The notes: generated from the sequence alone by a model not told the origin. DNA of 64,000 nucleotides from Subtercola vilae (GCF_004923255.1 NZ_QYRT01000016.1:1-64000), one strand, 5' to 3'; counted from the stretch's first letter, positions 41,753-51,291 are shown. Program-made: numbers and translations.

Positions 41753-42289
41753 TCAGAGTCGGCCGGCCGCGACGGTTTCGAGAACCGGCAACGCTCTGGC
41801 GAGGCTTGCCAGATCGGCATCAGACTGCTCGGCCAGCATGGTGAGCACCCGGGCCGTGCGCGACGACCGAGCCTGGGCCACCGCGCCGACACCAGCCGGC
41901 GTCGCACGGAGGAGAAACGAACGGCCGTCGAGGGGGTCGGCGGTTCGCTCGATGAGCCCGCGGTTCTCGAGGTCGGCCACGATGCGCGTCATCGTGGGAG
42001 CCGCGACATTCTCGAGGCGTGCCAGGTCGCTCGGCCGCAGGGGGCCCGCGGTCTTCACGCTTGACAATGCTGACAGTACGCCGTGGCTCAGCTCGTCTCC
42101 GACGGGTCGGATGCGCCGGCTGAGCCGGCTGATCACCAGGGTGAGCCGTTCGGCGACATCGTCGCGGTTCACGTCGGGCATGAGCATGGATTCGGGCGAA
42201 CCGACGGCAGGCGTGCTGGCGGGTACGGTCTCGCCCTGGGCCCCCACGGCTGCCGTTCGGTCGATCGTTTCATCGGCAGATTCGGGCAT
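41753..42289 (-). CDS. MarR family transcriptional regulator
   Basis: A 178-residue winged helix regulator, with a disordered N-terminus (about 40 residues) and the wHTH (LRPSDLARLENVAAPTMTRIVADLENRGLIERTADPLDGR in consecutive blocks). The dimerisation helices flank it. MarR proteins repress efflux genes and release DNA on ligand binding. Its ATG lies nine bases after the MFS stop, with AGGG as ribosome site, so it is co-transcribed with the exporter and likely represses the shared promoter by the dyad at 44052-44069. Confidence 0.92.
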   Translation of the reverse strand: MPESADETIDRTAAVGAQGETVPASTPAVGSPESMLMPDVNRDDVAERLTLVISRLSRRIRPVGDELSHGVLSALSSVKTAGPLRPSDLARLENVAAPTMTRIVADLENRGLIERTADPLDGRSFLLRATPAGVGAVAQARSSRTARVLTMLAEQSDADLASLARALPVLETVAAGRL

Positions 42290-42298
42290 TTTATGACC

Positions 42299-44029
42299 CT
42301 ACACTGCCGAGGCCGATGCGGCGGCCGGCGTCGGCGCGACAACGGAGTCGTCGTGCACGTACTTGCTGCCGCGCGTGATCGACATGACCGCCGCGACCAC
42401 CGACATGGCTGCCGCCACCACGAAGACAAGCACGAGCCCGTCGTGGAACGGCCCCGAGAGCAGCTCGGGAAAGAACTGTTGCCCGGTGAGCACGGCCGAA
42501 CTGTTGCCCGGCAGCGAGCCGAGAACGCTCGGCCCCAACAGGCTCTGGATGGGGTTGTACCCCAGAAAGGCGGCGAACAGGCTGCCCACCGGAGGTGTCT
42601 GGCCGATCTGCGCTGCGATGTTCGCGGGCACCCCGTTGTTCGCGAGCCCAGCGGTGAGTGCGCCGGGTAACGAACCCGAGAGCCCCACGATCATCAGCGA
42701 GAAGAACACCCCGATCGAGAGTGAGCTGCCGGCGTTGAGCGCTGCCCCGGCCATCCCGGAGGCCGAACCGCGCTGATTCGCCGGAACACTGTTCATGATG
42801 GCCGTGCGGTTGGGTGAACTGAACAGCCCTGAGCCGATACCACTCAGCCCGGTGATGAGAGCGAACTCCCAGTAGTCGAAGTTGACCGGAATAACCAGCA
42901 GGGCCAGAAAAGTGGCCGCGTTCAACAGCAGCCCGACCGTGGCGAAGGCGCGAGCGCCGAACCGGTCGCTGAGCGCGCCCGAGAGAGGGCCGGCGATGAG
43001 GAACCCGATGGTGATGGGCAGGAGATAGATGCCGGCCCACAGCGGTGTGTCTTCGTACGAGTAACCGTGCAGCGGTAACCAGATTCCCTGCAGCCAGATG
43101 ATCAGCATGAACTGCAGACCACCGCGCCCGATGGCCGCAAGGAGGCCTGCAAAGATGCCGCTTGAGAACGCCCGGATTGTGAAGAGGTGCATGTTGAACA
43201 TGGGGTTGGCCACCCGCAGCTCGATGACCACGAAGACCACCAACAGCGCGAGGCCGCCGATGATGGCTGCCAGAACCCACGGGTTCAGCCACCCCATGCT
43301 CGCGCCGCCATAGGGCTGGATTCCGTAGGTGATGCCGGCGAGCACCGCTGTCAGCCCCAGTGCGAACGTGATGTTTCCGGGCCAGTCGATTGTGCTCTTC
43401 GTGCTGGTTCCGACCTCATGCAATGACTTGTACGACCAGATGGTGCCGATGATGCCGATGGGCACGCTCACGAAGAACACGGCACGCCAGTCGACCACGG
43501 CCAGCAGGCCACCCACGATGAGGCCGATGAAGCTGCCCGCGATGGCGGCGACCTGGTTGATACCGAGGGCAAAGCCGCGCTTGTTGACAGGAAAGGCGTC
43601 GGTGAGAATGGCCGTCGAGTTCGCGAACAGCATGGCGCCGCCGACCCCCTGCACGAGCCGCCAGATGATCAGCCACATCGCGCCGGCTCCGCCCGCGAAC
43701 GGGTCGAGCGCCAGCGCGATCGAGCCCACCGTGAAGACGATGAACCCGATGTTGTAGATGCGAACCCGGCCGAAGATGTCGCCGAGGCGCCCGAATGTGA
43801 CGACGAACACGGCGGTTACAAGCATGTAGCCCATCAGAATCCAGAGCAGGTAGCTCACGTTGCCGGGCTCAAGCGGGTTGAGCCCGATGCCTTTGAAGAT
43901 GGCCGGCAGCGAGATGATCACGATGGAGGAGTTGATGGTGGCCATGAGCACGCCGAGCGTAGTGTTGCTGAGCGCGATCCACCGGTAGCGCGGGTGGTCG
44001 CGGGTGAACAAGCCGGTTCGAGTGGCCAC
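42299..44029 (-). CDS. MFS transporter, DHA2 (EmrB/QacA) type
   Basis: A 576-residue membrane protein with about 14 predicted helices. The early motif [18 protein letters not shown], motif [15 protein letters not shown] and motif C-like [23 protein letters not shown] fit drug/proton antiporters of the DHA2 family. A loop of ~90 residues with Gly/Pro precedes the last helices. It probably exports a toxic compound; specificity is unknown. GTG 44029 has GGAG seven bases upstream. The gene heads a two-gene operon with MarR, and its promoter region carries overlapping dyads. Confidence 0.92.
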   Translation of the reverse strand: MATRTGLFTRDHPRYRWIALSNTTLGVLMATINSSIVIISLPAIFKGIGLNPLEPGNVSYLLWILMGYMLVTAVFVVTFGRLGDIFGRVRIYNIGFIVFTVGSIALALDPFAGGAGAMWLIIWRLVQGVGGAMLFANSTAILTDAFPVNKRGFALGINQVAAIAGSFIGLIVGGLLAVVDWRAVFFVSVPIGIIGTIWSYKSLHEVGTSTKSTIDWPGNITFALGLTAVLAGITYGIQPYGGASMGWLNPWVLAAIIGGLALLVVFVVIELRVANPMFNMHLFTIRAFSSGIFAGLLAAIGRGGLQFMLIIWLQGIWLPLHGYSYEDTPLWAGIYLLPITIGFLIAGPLSGALSDRFGARAFATVGLLLNAATFLALLVIPVNFDYWEFALITGLSGIGSGLFSSPNRTAIMNSVPANQRGSASGMAGAALNAGSSLSIGVFFSLMIVGLSGSLPGALTAGLANNGVPANIAAQIGQTPPVGSLFAAFLGYNPIQSLLGPSVLGSLPGNSSAVLTGQQFFPELLSGPFHDGLVLVFVVAAAMSVVAAVMSITRGSKYVHDDSVVAPTPAAASASAV

Positions 44030-44051
44030 GGTGATTCTCCGAACAATAATA

Positions 44052-44070
44052 AGTTGTGTTAGCTCAACTA
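44052..44070. promoter_or_regulatory. Probable MarR operator at the exporter promoter
   Basis: On the plus strand AGTTG (44052-44056) and CAACT (44065-44069) form a dyad with an 8-base spacer. A second dyad overlaps it on the minus strand (GTTAG-TTGAG-CTAAC). The AT-rich island is ~25-40 bases upstream of the exporter start and just past the response-regulator stop. Placement and symmetry fit autoregulation by the co-encoded MarR. Confidence 0.6.
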
Positions 44071-44071
44071 A

Positions 44072-44755
44072 CTATAACTCTTGTGCTCGGGTTATGGCCT
44101 GCGCCCGGTCTCTGGCGGGCAGCTTGGTGAAGATCGAATTGATGTGGGTCTTCACGGTCGCGACGCTCACGAACAGTCGGGCGGCGATCTCCGGGTTGTT
44201 GAGGCCTTCCGTGATGAGCTGCAGCACCCCCGCCTCTCGCGGAGTGAGCTGCGGAAACCGGCTCTGGATGCCCGCGGCGGTGTTGATCGAAGACGCAGCG
44301 GCAGGCTGAGGGGTTAGCGTGTTCGTCTGGGTGAAACTGTCGATCAGTTTCGCGCCGATCTCGGGGCCGAACGTGGTCTGACCGTTCGCCACGGCACGGA
44401 TGGCCGACGCCACCTCGGCCCGGGAGGCGTCTTTTGTCAGATACCCCCGAGCACCGACCCGCAGGGCACCCAGCAGCGACTCGTCGTCTGCGAACGTCGT
44501 GAGCACGAGTACGGCCGTCGCGGGCCGCTCGGCGACGATGCGTGCCGTGGCTTCGGTGCCGCCCAGCACGGGCATGCGCAGATCTATCAGCACGACATCG
44601 GGCCGAAGCTCGGCCGCGCGCTGCACGGCCTCTTCGCCGTCGGCTGCCTCGCCAACCACATCGATGTCGGGCAGTAGCGCGAGCACGGTGACGAGCCCGT
44701 CGCGAACAATGGCCTGGTCGTCGACGACGAGTACGCGAATGCGATCGGCCGTCAT
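44072..44755 (-). CDS. NarL/LuxR-type response regulator
   Basis: A 227-residue two-domain regulator. The receiver has VLVVDDQAIVRDGL, the phospho-Asp in DVVLIDLRMP (Asp at about 57), a conserved Thr in LVLTTFADD, and Lys in GYLTKDASRAE. A Thr/Ala/Pro linker leads to the LuxR helix-turn-helix (LTPREAGVLQLITEGLNNPEIAARLFVSVATVKTHI in two blocks). It is the partner of the histidine kinase whose stop overlaps its start by four bases. Targets are unknown; the adjacent small membrane proteins are candidates. Confidence 0.95.
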   Translation of the reverse strand: MTADRIRVLVVDDQAIVRDGLVTVLALLPDIDVVGEAADGEEAVQRAAELRPDVVLIDLRMPVLGGTEATARIVAERPATAVLVLTTFADDESLLGALRVGARGYLTKDASRAEVASAIRAVANGQTTFGPEIGAKLIDSFTQTNTLTPQPAAASSINTAAGIQSRFPQLTPREAGVLQLITEGLNNPEIAARLFVSVATVKTHINSIFTKLPARDRAQAITRAQEL

Positions 44756-46059
44756 GCAGGCTCTGCCACAGTGCGAGCCGGCACGATAGCCGCGACAACG
44801 AAGTGGCCGTTCTGCACCCCGGCGCTCAGGGAGGCGCCCGGCAGCGCCTCGAACCGTTCGCGCATGCCGGCGAGGCCGTGCTGGCCGCCGGACTGCTGCA
44901 GGCTGGCGATGAGGGGCGCCGCCGTGATGAGCGCTGGCTCTGTGGTGCGGCCTGGTGCAGAGGGGGCGGCGGGTGCAGAGGGGGCGGCGGGTGCAGAGAT
45001 GATGCCCGGCTCGAGGGCCGTGCTGAGAGCGACTTCGACCGTCGGCGTAAGGGAGCCCGCCGCCAGCCTGACGACAAGGTGAATAGTGCTGCCGGGCGCG
45101 TGTTTGCGGGCGTTCGTGAGGCCTTCCTGCACTGCACGGGTGAGGGCCGCCGCGGCGTCGGGTGAGACGCTCACGGCATGTGTCGCCGTGATTTGTGGCA
45201 GGTGCTCGGTGACGGCACCGCCCAACGAGCGGTGCGACTCGACGAGGGTGACGATGCTCGAGAGAACCTCGGTGAGGGGGAGCGTCAGCGCGGTGGTGTT
45301 CTCAGGGTGGGCTCGCAGGGCATCCACCGCCCGGCGCGCGTCGGCGAGACCGGATGCCGCAAGCAGGCGGGCGTCGTGAACACGACGGAGAGCGTCGTCG
45401 AGGTGCCCCGACTCGAGCAGCGCCTCGACGGCGTCGAGTTGCAGCACCAGGCCGCCGAGGCTGTGGGCGAGAACATCGTGGATGTCGCGCGCCACGGCCT
45501 GGCGGTCGGCCAGAACCTGCACCCGCGCCTGTTCTTCGCGAATCGCGAGGCGCTCGTCGAGCAACGCCCGGGCCTGCGCATCGGCCCGACGGAACTGGCG
45601 GCGGTTGATACCGCCCAGCGCGGCGAGGGCGACGGAGCATTCGATCGCCACGAGGGCGAGCGGCGGCAGGGTGGCCAGGAGCGCACCGATGGGCACGATC
45701 ACGGCGGTGACGAGAGTGAGGGTGACAGCCCGCCACAGTGGCCATTCGAGGTTGGCGATCGCTCGCAGTACCCCCACCACGATCAGTGTGCAGCCGAGCC
45801 CGAGCGTCGGTGCCGCCACGAGTGCGCCGCAGGTTGCCGTGAGCCACAGCGCCAGCGCCCGAATGCGGCGGTCAGCGTGCTGGTTCAGCGTTGCCAGAAC
45901 GATTTCGGCGATCCAGGCCGCGATGCCGATCAGAGCCACGGCGCTCAGCCAGAGATCGATGACAGGTGTGAACGATGTGAGCAGGTAGAAGGTGACCACC
46001 GCCACGCCGAGCAGGTTGAGCCCCAAGCTCAGCGGGCTCAGGCGAGTGGTGTGCGACAT
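44752..46059 (-). CDS. Sensor histidine kinase (HisKA_3 type)
   Basis: A 435-residue membrane kinase. Residues about 1-160 hold four or five membrane helices with little outside the membrane. The dimerisation/phosphoacceptor motif is RQAVARDIHDVLAHSLGGLVLQLDAVE (His phosphorylated), and the ATPase part has EGLTNARKHAPGSTIHLVVRL (N box) and GGQHGLAGMRERFEALPG (G box). Between these is an Ala/Pro/Ser repeat (SAPAAPSAPAAP) encoded by an 18-base DNA repeat at about 44958-44999. Stimulus is unknown; the intramembrane sensor type often senses envelope stress. Confidence 0.94.
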   Translation of the reverse strand: MSHTTRLSPLSLGLNLLGVAVVTFYLLTSFTPVIDLWLSAVALIGIAAWIAEIVLATLNQHADRRIRALALWLTATCGALVAAPTLGLGCTLIVVGVLRAIANLEWPLWRAVTLTLVTAVIVPIGALLATLPPLALVAIECSVALAALGGINRRQFRRADAQARALLDERLAIREEQARVQVLADRQAVARDIHDVLAHSLGGLVLQLDAVEALLESGHLDDALRRVHDARLLAASGLADARRAVDALRAHPENTTALTLPLTEVLSSIVTLVESHRSLGGAVTEHLPQITATHAVSVSPDAAAALTRAVQEGLTNARKHAPGSTIHLVVRLAAGSLTPTVEVALSTALEPGIISAPAAPSAPAAPSAPGRTTEPALITAAPLIASLQQSGGQHGLAGMRERFEALPGASLSAGVQNGHFVVAAIVPARTVAEPA

Positions 46060-46086
46060 AGGTTCATTCTCTCGCTGGCGGCCCGG

Positions 46087-46620
46087 CTACGCAGCTACCG
46101 CCTCGAGACGAATCACCCGTGCAGCCACCACGGCACCACGTGCGGCCCGGTTGGCGGCGATCATGACGAGGATCACGGCAGTCGATGTCGCCAGCTGCGA
46201 ACCGGCTTGAGTGGCCCATACGTCAAGGCCGATGCGCACCACGATGAAGACGGCCCACAGGGCGAACCCCACCCAGCCGGTTCGGCTCTCGAGATTCGGC
46301 ACGGGGTCTCCGGGCTTGCCGTTCGCGTGATACCGCGCCTGGTCGGCAGCGGAGATCGGGCGGAACCGTGCAATGACACCCATCGCAGCGCCGACCCCCA
46401 GCGAGACGACCACCTCGATGATCAGCAGGCTGATGTCGAGCGTCGACAGAGCAAGGGGGCTCGATGCGTTGGCGAGGGTGACGACCCCGATTATGCCGAG
46501 CACAACCGGCAACCGCCATAGGCGACTTGTGACCACGGGGCGCCAGGCGAGCTGGCGGAACCCCAGGAACGCCACGGCAGCGATGATGATGGCCGCGTTG
46601 GCGAGAAGTTGAAATGTCAT
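46087..46620 (-). CDS. Small membrane protein upstream of the two-component system
   Basis: A 177-residue protein with about five predicted membrane helices and a basic loop with YHANGKPGDPVPNLES. It resembles DUF1453/CcdC-like membrane proteins in layout but I cannot confirm a family. ATG 46620 is followed at once by a hydrophobic helix. It precedes the histidine kinase by 27 bases on the same strand, which suggests co-expression and possibly a role in sensing. Confidence 0.7.
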   Translation of the reverse strand: MTFQLLANAAIIIAAVAFLGFRQLAWRPVVTSRLWRLPVVLGIIGVVTLANASSPLALSTLDISLLIIEVVVSLGVGAAMGVIARFRPISAADQARYHANGKPGDPVPNLESRTGWVGFALWAVFIVVRIGLDVWATQAGSQLATSTAVILVMIAANRAARGAVVAARVIRLEAVAA

Positions 46621-46694
46621 GACCGAAGTCTCGCAAGGCGTGGGGTGGGCATCCACCGCCCCTGGGTGGAGATGAGGGTGGAGATCTCAGACGA

Positions 46695-47381
46695 TCAGGC
46701 CGTGACGGGCTTCCTGCGCGAGAGCGCGATGGCACCGGCACCGAGCGCACAGATCACCAGAGCGATGAGGATGACGTAGAACGTCACCGAGAAGTAGCCC
46801 TCGGCCGAGGTGACGGGGTTGAGAAACGGGTACGGGTACCACGCTGCGCCGGTGACAGGGTCGAGAGCGAACGGCCCGCGAATCAGCGTGTACGCGGCCC
46901 AGACGATGGGAAACGCCACGATCGCCCAGAGACGCCGGTAGTTCAGGGGAATGCGCCCCGGAGCGAAGAGCCAGTCGAGCAGGAGGTAGAGCGGCCCGAC
47001 CACGTGCAGGATTTCATTCGACCATTCGACGGTCTGGCCCTGCGGCAATGAGATGCCGCGCAGCAGCAGGTTGTAGACGATGCCGGTCGTGACCATGTAG
47101 GTGACGACGGCGGCGCGAACGGTGGTGAACAGCAGTGGGTCTCGGGCGGCGTCGTTGCCGACGCCCTGCTTCAGCAGCAGGCCGGCACCCACCAGAAGCA
47201 CGACAACGCTCGCGGCGTTCGAGTCGATGGTGAAGAAACTGAAGAAATTCGTGACGTAGAAACTGACGTCAGTTGCACCTGCTGCCCGCTGAAAATCGAC
47301 GGTGTGGGCCAGCTGGGCGATGATGGCGACCGCGACAGCGACCCCCACCACGATTCTCAGAACGACGAACAGTGTGCGCAT
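46695..47381 (-). CDS. Pr6Pr-family (FAR-17a/AIG1-like) membrane protein
   Basis: A 228-residue protein with about six membrane helices. The family-like blocks are YVTNFFSFFTIDSNAASVV, WSNEILHVVGPLYLLLDWLFAP and WYPYPFLNP. The pattern of conserved Asp, Asn, His and Trp in the membrane matches Pr6Pr proteins, which are common in Actinobacteria and have no assigned function. The related eukaryotic AIG1/ADTRP proteins are serine-type lipid hydrolases, but that should not be transferred here. It is separated from the next gene by 74 bases on the same strand. Confidence 0.8.
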   Translation of the reverse strand: MRTLFVVLRIVVGVAVAVAIIAQLAHTVDFQRAAGATDVSFYVTNFFSFFTIDSNAASVVVLLVGAGLLLKQGVGNDAARDPLLFTTVRAAVVTYMVTTGIVYNLLLRGISLPQGQTVEWSNEILHVVGPLYLLLDWLFAPGRIPLNYRRLWAIVAFPIVWAAYTLIRGPFALDPVTGAAWYPYPFLNPVTSAEGYFSVTFYVILIALVICALGAGAIALSRRKPVTA

Positions 47382-47434
47382 GTGCTCAGCATAGGGCCGC
47401 GCAGCTCGCGCGGCCCCGACGCCCTGCCCAGGCG

Positions 47435-47863
47435 CTATGCCGCCTTGGCGAACCCACCCTCAGCTGCGTGCCGCGCATCAGGTTTGACGACCTGGCGGTC
47501 GGCCACGATGGTGTCGTGCGAGATCTTCATGCCGTCGGCGACCACGACACCGTCACCGATACGGGTGTGGCTGCCGATCTTGACGCCACGGCCGATGCGA
47601 GCGTCTTGGCCGATGTGCACGTTGGCGCCGATGAAGACGCCGGGGCCCACCATTGCTCCGCGGTCGATCCAGCTGCCGGCACCGATCCAGGCCCCCTGGC
47701 CGACCTGCGCATCAGGTTCGACGTACGCCGACGATTCGATGTACGCGCTGGGATGCACGGTAGCGGTCGCCGAGATGAAGCCCCGACCGTTCAGGTGGTG
47801 CTTGTAGCGCGAGAGCTCGCCGAATTCATTTTCGATTTCTACGTATATTTTGCTCAACTGCAT
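47435..47863 (-). CDS. Left-handed beta-helix (hexapeptide-repeat) protein
   Basis: A protein of about 142 residues. A short helical N-terminus (YVEIENEFGELSRYKHHL) is followed by regular hexapeptide coils with Ile/Val at every sixth position (GQGAWIGAGSWIDRGAMVGPG, then IGANVHIGQDARIGRGVKIG). No acetyl-CoA or catalytic His-Gly insertion is evident, so it may be a binding or scaffold protein rather than an acyltransferase. The start is ambiguous: ATG 47863 is directly after GGAG, while the TTG six bases further on has ideal spacing. Confidence 0.7.
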   Translation of the reverse strand: MQLSKIYVEIENEFGELSRYKHHLNGRGFISATATVHPSAYIESSAYVEPDAQVGQGAWIGAGSWIDRGAMVGPGVFIGANVHIGQDARIGRGVKIGSHTRIGDGVVVADGMKISHDTIVADRQVVKPDARHAAEGGFAKAA

Positions 47864-48004
47864 CTCCAGAGATTTGTACCTTGTCACGTGTAACAACGAG
47901 GAGGCGTCGTCGATTCCCTACAGCGGGGGTGTTCTGTGCGGCGAACAAGACCGGCTGTGGTGGGGGGTTGCCCCGGCACCCGGGTGCGCACATAGGCTGG
48001 TCGA

Positions 48005-48988
48005 ATGGAATACCGCGAACTCGGCAGAACACACCGCACCGTATCGAGCATCGGGCTCGGCACCTGGCAGCTCGGCTCCGACTGGGGCAACGTCGACGAG
48101 AAAGACGCCGTCGCTGTACTCGACGCGTCGGTCGAGTCGGGGGTGACGTTCTTCGACACGGCCGACGTCTACGGCGACGGTCGAAGCGAAGAGGTCATCG
48201 GGAGGTATCTGGCGGCGAACCCCGGCCACTCGATCACCGTGGCCACGAAGATGGGCCGGCGGGTCGACCAGGTCGCCTCGAATTACACTCTCGACAACTT
48301 TCGTGCCTGGGCCGATCGGTCACGCCGCAACCTCGGGGTCGAGACGCTGGATCTGGTGCAGCTGCACTGCCCCCCGAGCTCGGTTTACGACAGCGACGCG
48401 GTCTACGACGCCCTCGACACACTTGTTTCGGAGGAGGTCATCGCCACCTACGGTTTCAGCGTCGAAGAGACGAGCCAGGCGCTCGCTGCGATAGCGAGGC
48501 CGGGAACCGCGACCATCCAGATCATTCTGAACGCGTTCAGGCTGAAGCCGCTCGACGAGGTGTTGCCCGCAGCGCGAGAGGCGGGCGTCGGTATTATCGC
48601 CCGCGTTCCGCTGGCGTCGGGGCTGCTGAGTGCGAAGTACTCGAAGCAGACGGCCTTCGCAGCTGACGACCACCGCAACTACAACCGCGACGGCAGCGCG
48701 TTCGACGTGGGTGAGACCTTTTCGGGGGTCAACTACGACGACGGGCTTGCGGCGGCGCAGGAGTTCGCCGCTCTGGCTCCCGATGGCGTGTCGTCGGCTG
48801 CGGCGGCCTTGGCCTGGGTTCTGCAGCAGGCCGGGGTGAGCACCGTCATTCCCGGTGCTCGAAACCCCGAGCAGGCGCGATCGAACGCCGCCGCGGGCTC
48901 GCTGGCGCCGCTCGGCGAACAGTTCGAGGCCAGTGTTCAGGGCATCTACGACCGGTACTTTCGCGCGAGTATCCACTCCCGCTGGTAG
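48005..48988 (+). CDS. Aldo/keto reductase
   Basis: A 327-residue AKR. The N-terminal YRELGRTHRTVSSIGLGTWQLG, the active-site Asp/Tyr in FFDTADVYGDGRSEEVIG, Lys in ITVATKMGR, and the His in LVQLHCP are present. The C-terminal NADP site is GVSTVIPGARNPEQARSNAAAG, as in the AKR11/12 group. It reduces aldehydes or ketones using NADPH; substrate unknown. It diverges from the hexapeptide gene and converges on the second AKR. Confidence 0.93.
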   Translation: MEYRELGRTHRTVSSIGLGTWQLGSDWGNVDEKDAVAVLDASVESGVTFFDTADVYGDGRSEEVIGRYLAANPGHSITVATKMGRRVDQVASNYTLDNFRAWADRSRRNLGVETLDLVQLHCPPSSVYDSDAVYDALDTLVSEEVIATYGFSVEETSQALAAIARPGTATIQIILNAFRLKPLDEVLPAAREAGVGIIARVPLASGLLSAKYSKQTAFAADDHRNYNRDGSAFDVGETFSGVNYDDGLAAAQEFAALAPDGVSSAAAALAWVLQQAGVSTVIPGARNPEQARSNAAAGSLAPLGEQFEASVQGIYDRYFRASIHSRW

Positions 48989-49024
48989 GCCTGCACCTCG
49001 CCGACACCTCGCCACCAGCACTGC

Positions 49025-49082
49025 ATAAGGCTGTTTTGGTCGCCAGCTACGACATCCGGTGCGGTGGTCACAATAGCCTTAT
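49025..49082. repeat. Imperfect inverted repeat in a convergent intergenic region
   Basis: ATAAGGCT at 49025-49032 is exactly mirrored by AGCCTTAT at 49075-49082, and matching continues weakly inwards (about 13 of 17 bases). It could be a bidirectional terminator or a 58-base MITE-like element. It lies between two convergent aldo/keto reductase genes. Confidence 0.5.
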
Positions 49083-49123
49083 TCAGCGGGCGCCCGGGTG
49101 TTTGACGGCCGGGCTGCGCGACC

Positions 49124-49948
49124 CTAGTCGACCAGGTCGGGGTCGCGCCCCGTGCGCTCGCCCGATTCGAGCGACGCGATGGCAGCCAGATCGTCGGCGT
49201 CGAGGGCGAAGTCGAACACGTCGATGTTCGAGGCGATGCGCGACGGCGTCACCGACTTCGGAATCACCACGTTGCCGAGCTGGATGTGCCATCGCAACAC
49301 CACCTGCGCCGGGGTACGGCCGTGTTTCGCGGCCAGCGCGTCGAGCACCGGGTTGTCGAGAACGCGACCGCGGGCCAGCGGCGACCAGGCTTCGGTGACG
49401 ATTGCGTGTTGGTCGTTGTAGGCACGCACCTCGGTCTGCGGCAGCCACGGGTGTAGCTCGATCTGGTTGACGCTCGGAACCACGCTGGTCTCGTTCGCGA
49501 GGCGTTCGAGGTGGTGCGGGTGAAAGTTCGAGACGCCGATCGAGCGAGCGAGGCCGTCGGCCTGGATCTTCTCCAGTGCGCGCCACGTCTCGACGTACAG
49601 GTTCTGCCGGGGCGCCGGCCAGTGGATGAGAAACAGGTCGACGTAGTCGAGGCCCAGCCGGGCGAGGCTGTCGTCGAACGAGCGGCGAGCCTCGTCGTAG
49701 CCATGCCGGTCTTGGAAGACCTTGGTCGTGACGAAGATCTCGTCGCGCGGAACCGAGCTCGACGCGACGGCCCGGCCCACACCGACCTCATTGTCGTAGA
49801 GCGTCGCCGTATCGATGTGGCGGTAGCCGGCGTCGAGCGCGGAGCCCACCGCAGTGATGGCTTCGTCATCGGTGACCTTGTAGACGCCGAGGCCGAGCTG
49901 GGGAATGGTGACGCCGTTGTTCAGCGTGACGAGGGGTGCGAAGGTCAT
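49124..49948 (-). CDS. Aldo/keto reductase, DkgA-like
   Basis: A 274-residue AKR of the AKR5 group. N-terminal LNNGVTIPQLGLGVYKV, catalytic region GYRHIDTATLYDNEVGVGRAV (Asp, Tyr), VTTKVF (Lys) and LFLIHWPAP (His), and the NADP site NVVIPKSVTPSRIASNIDVFDF. These match 2,5-diketo-D-gluconate reductase-like enzymes, though the family is broad. ATG 49948 begins the conserved sequence. It is not coupled to neighbours. Confidence 0.95.
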   Translation of the reverse strand: MTFAPLVTLNNGVTIPQLGLGVYKVTDDEAITAVGSALDAGYRHIDTATLYDNEVGVGRAVASSSVPRDEIFVTTKVFQDRHGYDEARRSFDDSLARLGLDYVDLFLIHWPAPRQNLYVETWRALEKIQADGLARSIGVSNFHPHHLERLANETSVVPSVNQIELHPWLPQTEVRAYNDQHAIVTEAWSPLARGRVLDNPVLDALAAKHGRTPAQVVLRWHIQLGNVVIPKSVTPSRIASNIDVFDFALDADDLAAIASLESGERTGRDPDLVD

Positions 49949-50082
49949 GCCCGCAATTATCCGGCATCGGGCGAGGCCGACCGGGTGGGCATCCGGTGCC
50001 GTGTCGAGAATCGGGTGACGCGAACCGATGTGAGCGAGTAGCCAGCAGAACAGGCGGCGCCCCGCGGCTGCGAGCAGTGCAG

Positions 50083-51291
50083 CTAGCTCGTGACGGTGGC
50101 CACGGGCTCGGTGTCGGGAATGGGGCTCGCGTCTCTGCCGCGCAGGTCGGGGTGAAAGCGGCGACCGAGTAGAGGCACCAGAAAGCCGAACAGGGCGAGT
50201 ACGGCGGCGACGACAAAGGCTCCGGATGACCCGCTCGAGTCGATCATGAAGCCGGCCAGCGCCGACCCCACTGCCGCACCGATCAACTGGCCCGTGCCCA
50301 CCCAGCCGTAGGCCTCCGCGGTGTCGCTGAAGCGTACGCTCGACGACACGATCGAGAACATGACGGCGAGGGCCGGAGCGATACCGACGCCCGCGAGGAA
50401 GAGGAACACGGCCAACCAGCCCACGTTGAGCGACAGCGCGGCGATGGCGGTGCCCACGAAGACGATGAACATGCGCTGGGCGAGGGCCCACGGCCCGATG
50501 GCGATGTGGCCGAGCGCGAGACCGCCCACGAGCGAACCCACGGCGAAGACCGCGAGCACGATTCCTGCCTCGGCGCCGCCGTGGCTGAATGCCGACACGA
50601 CGCCGGCCTCGATGGCCGCGCAGGCCGCGACCAGCAGAAAGCCGACAATCGTGGCGAGAAGCACAGGGGGTTTGGCCAGAACGGCGCCGATTCGACGACG
50701 GCTGCGGGGGATGCGCACCCGGCCGAGTTCGGGGCTCGCCAGGAACCAGGCGCCACCGCCCACGAGAAAGGTGACGGCGAGCAGAATGCCCTGAACTGTA
50801 CCGATCTGCGTCGCCGTGAAGGTTGTGATGACCGGCCCGACCACCCAGATGATCTCCTGCGCCGATGCGTCGAGCGAGAACAGCGGTGTGAGCTGCTTCG
50901 AGTTGACCATCTTGGGGTAGATGGTGCGAACGGCGGGCTGGATGGGCGGCATCGTCAGCCCGGCGACGAACGCGACCATCATCGTCGTCGTGATGCTCAT
51001 GGGTACGAGGGCGATGATCGAAATCGCCACAGCGCAGATGGCAATGGTGCCCGTGATGACCGGGCGCATGCCCCAGCGACCCATCAGACGGCTCGTGAGC
51101 GGGCCAGCGATGGCCTGCCCGATCGACAGCGCGGCCAGAACGAGACCGGCAGAGCCGTAGGAGTTGTGCACCCGTTCGATGTGCAGCAGGAACGCGAGTG
51201 AGAGCATTCCGAAGGGAAAACGGGCCACCAATTGGGCAGCCATGATGCGCGCGACACCGCGGGTTTTCAAAAGGCTGGAATAACTGCTCAC
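50083..51291 (-). CDS. MFS transporter (12-helix)
   Basis: A 402-residue membrane protein with 12 predicted helices in two groups, separated by a short basic loop (RVRIPRSRRRIG). Motif A is SRLMGRWGMRPVI, and a Gly-rich helix near the end (YGWVGTGQLIGAAVGSALAGFMID) is typical. Sequence features resemble actinobacterial transporters of the MFS_1 superfamily of unknown substrate. It is preceded by the terminator hairpin after hrpA on the same strand, so it probably has its own promoter. Confidence 0.9.
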   Translation of the reverse strand: MSSYSSLLKTRGVARIMAAQLVARFPFGMLSLAFLLHIERVHNSYGSAGLVLAALSIGQAIAGPLTSRLMGRWGMRPVITGTIAICAVAISIIALVPMSITTTMMVAFVAGLTMPPIQPAVRTIYPKMVNSKQLTPLFSLDASAQEIIWVVGPVITTFTATQIGTVQGILLAVTFLVGGGAWFLASPELGRVRIPRSRRRIGAVLAKPPVLLATIVGFLLVAACAAIEAGVVSAFSHGGAEAGIVLAVFAVGSLVGGLALGHIAIGPWALAQRMFIVFVGTAIAALSLNVGWLAVFLFLAGVGIAPALAVMFSIVSSSVRFSDTAEAYGWVGTGQLIGAAVGSALAGFMIDSSGSSGAFVVAAVLALFGFLVPLLGRRFHPDLRGRDASPIPDTEPVATVTS

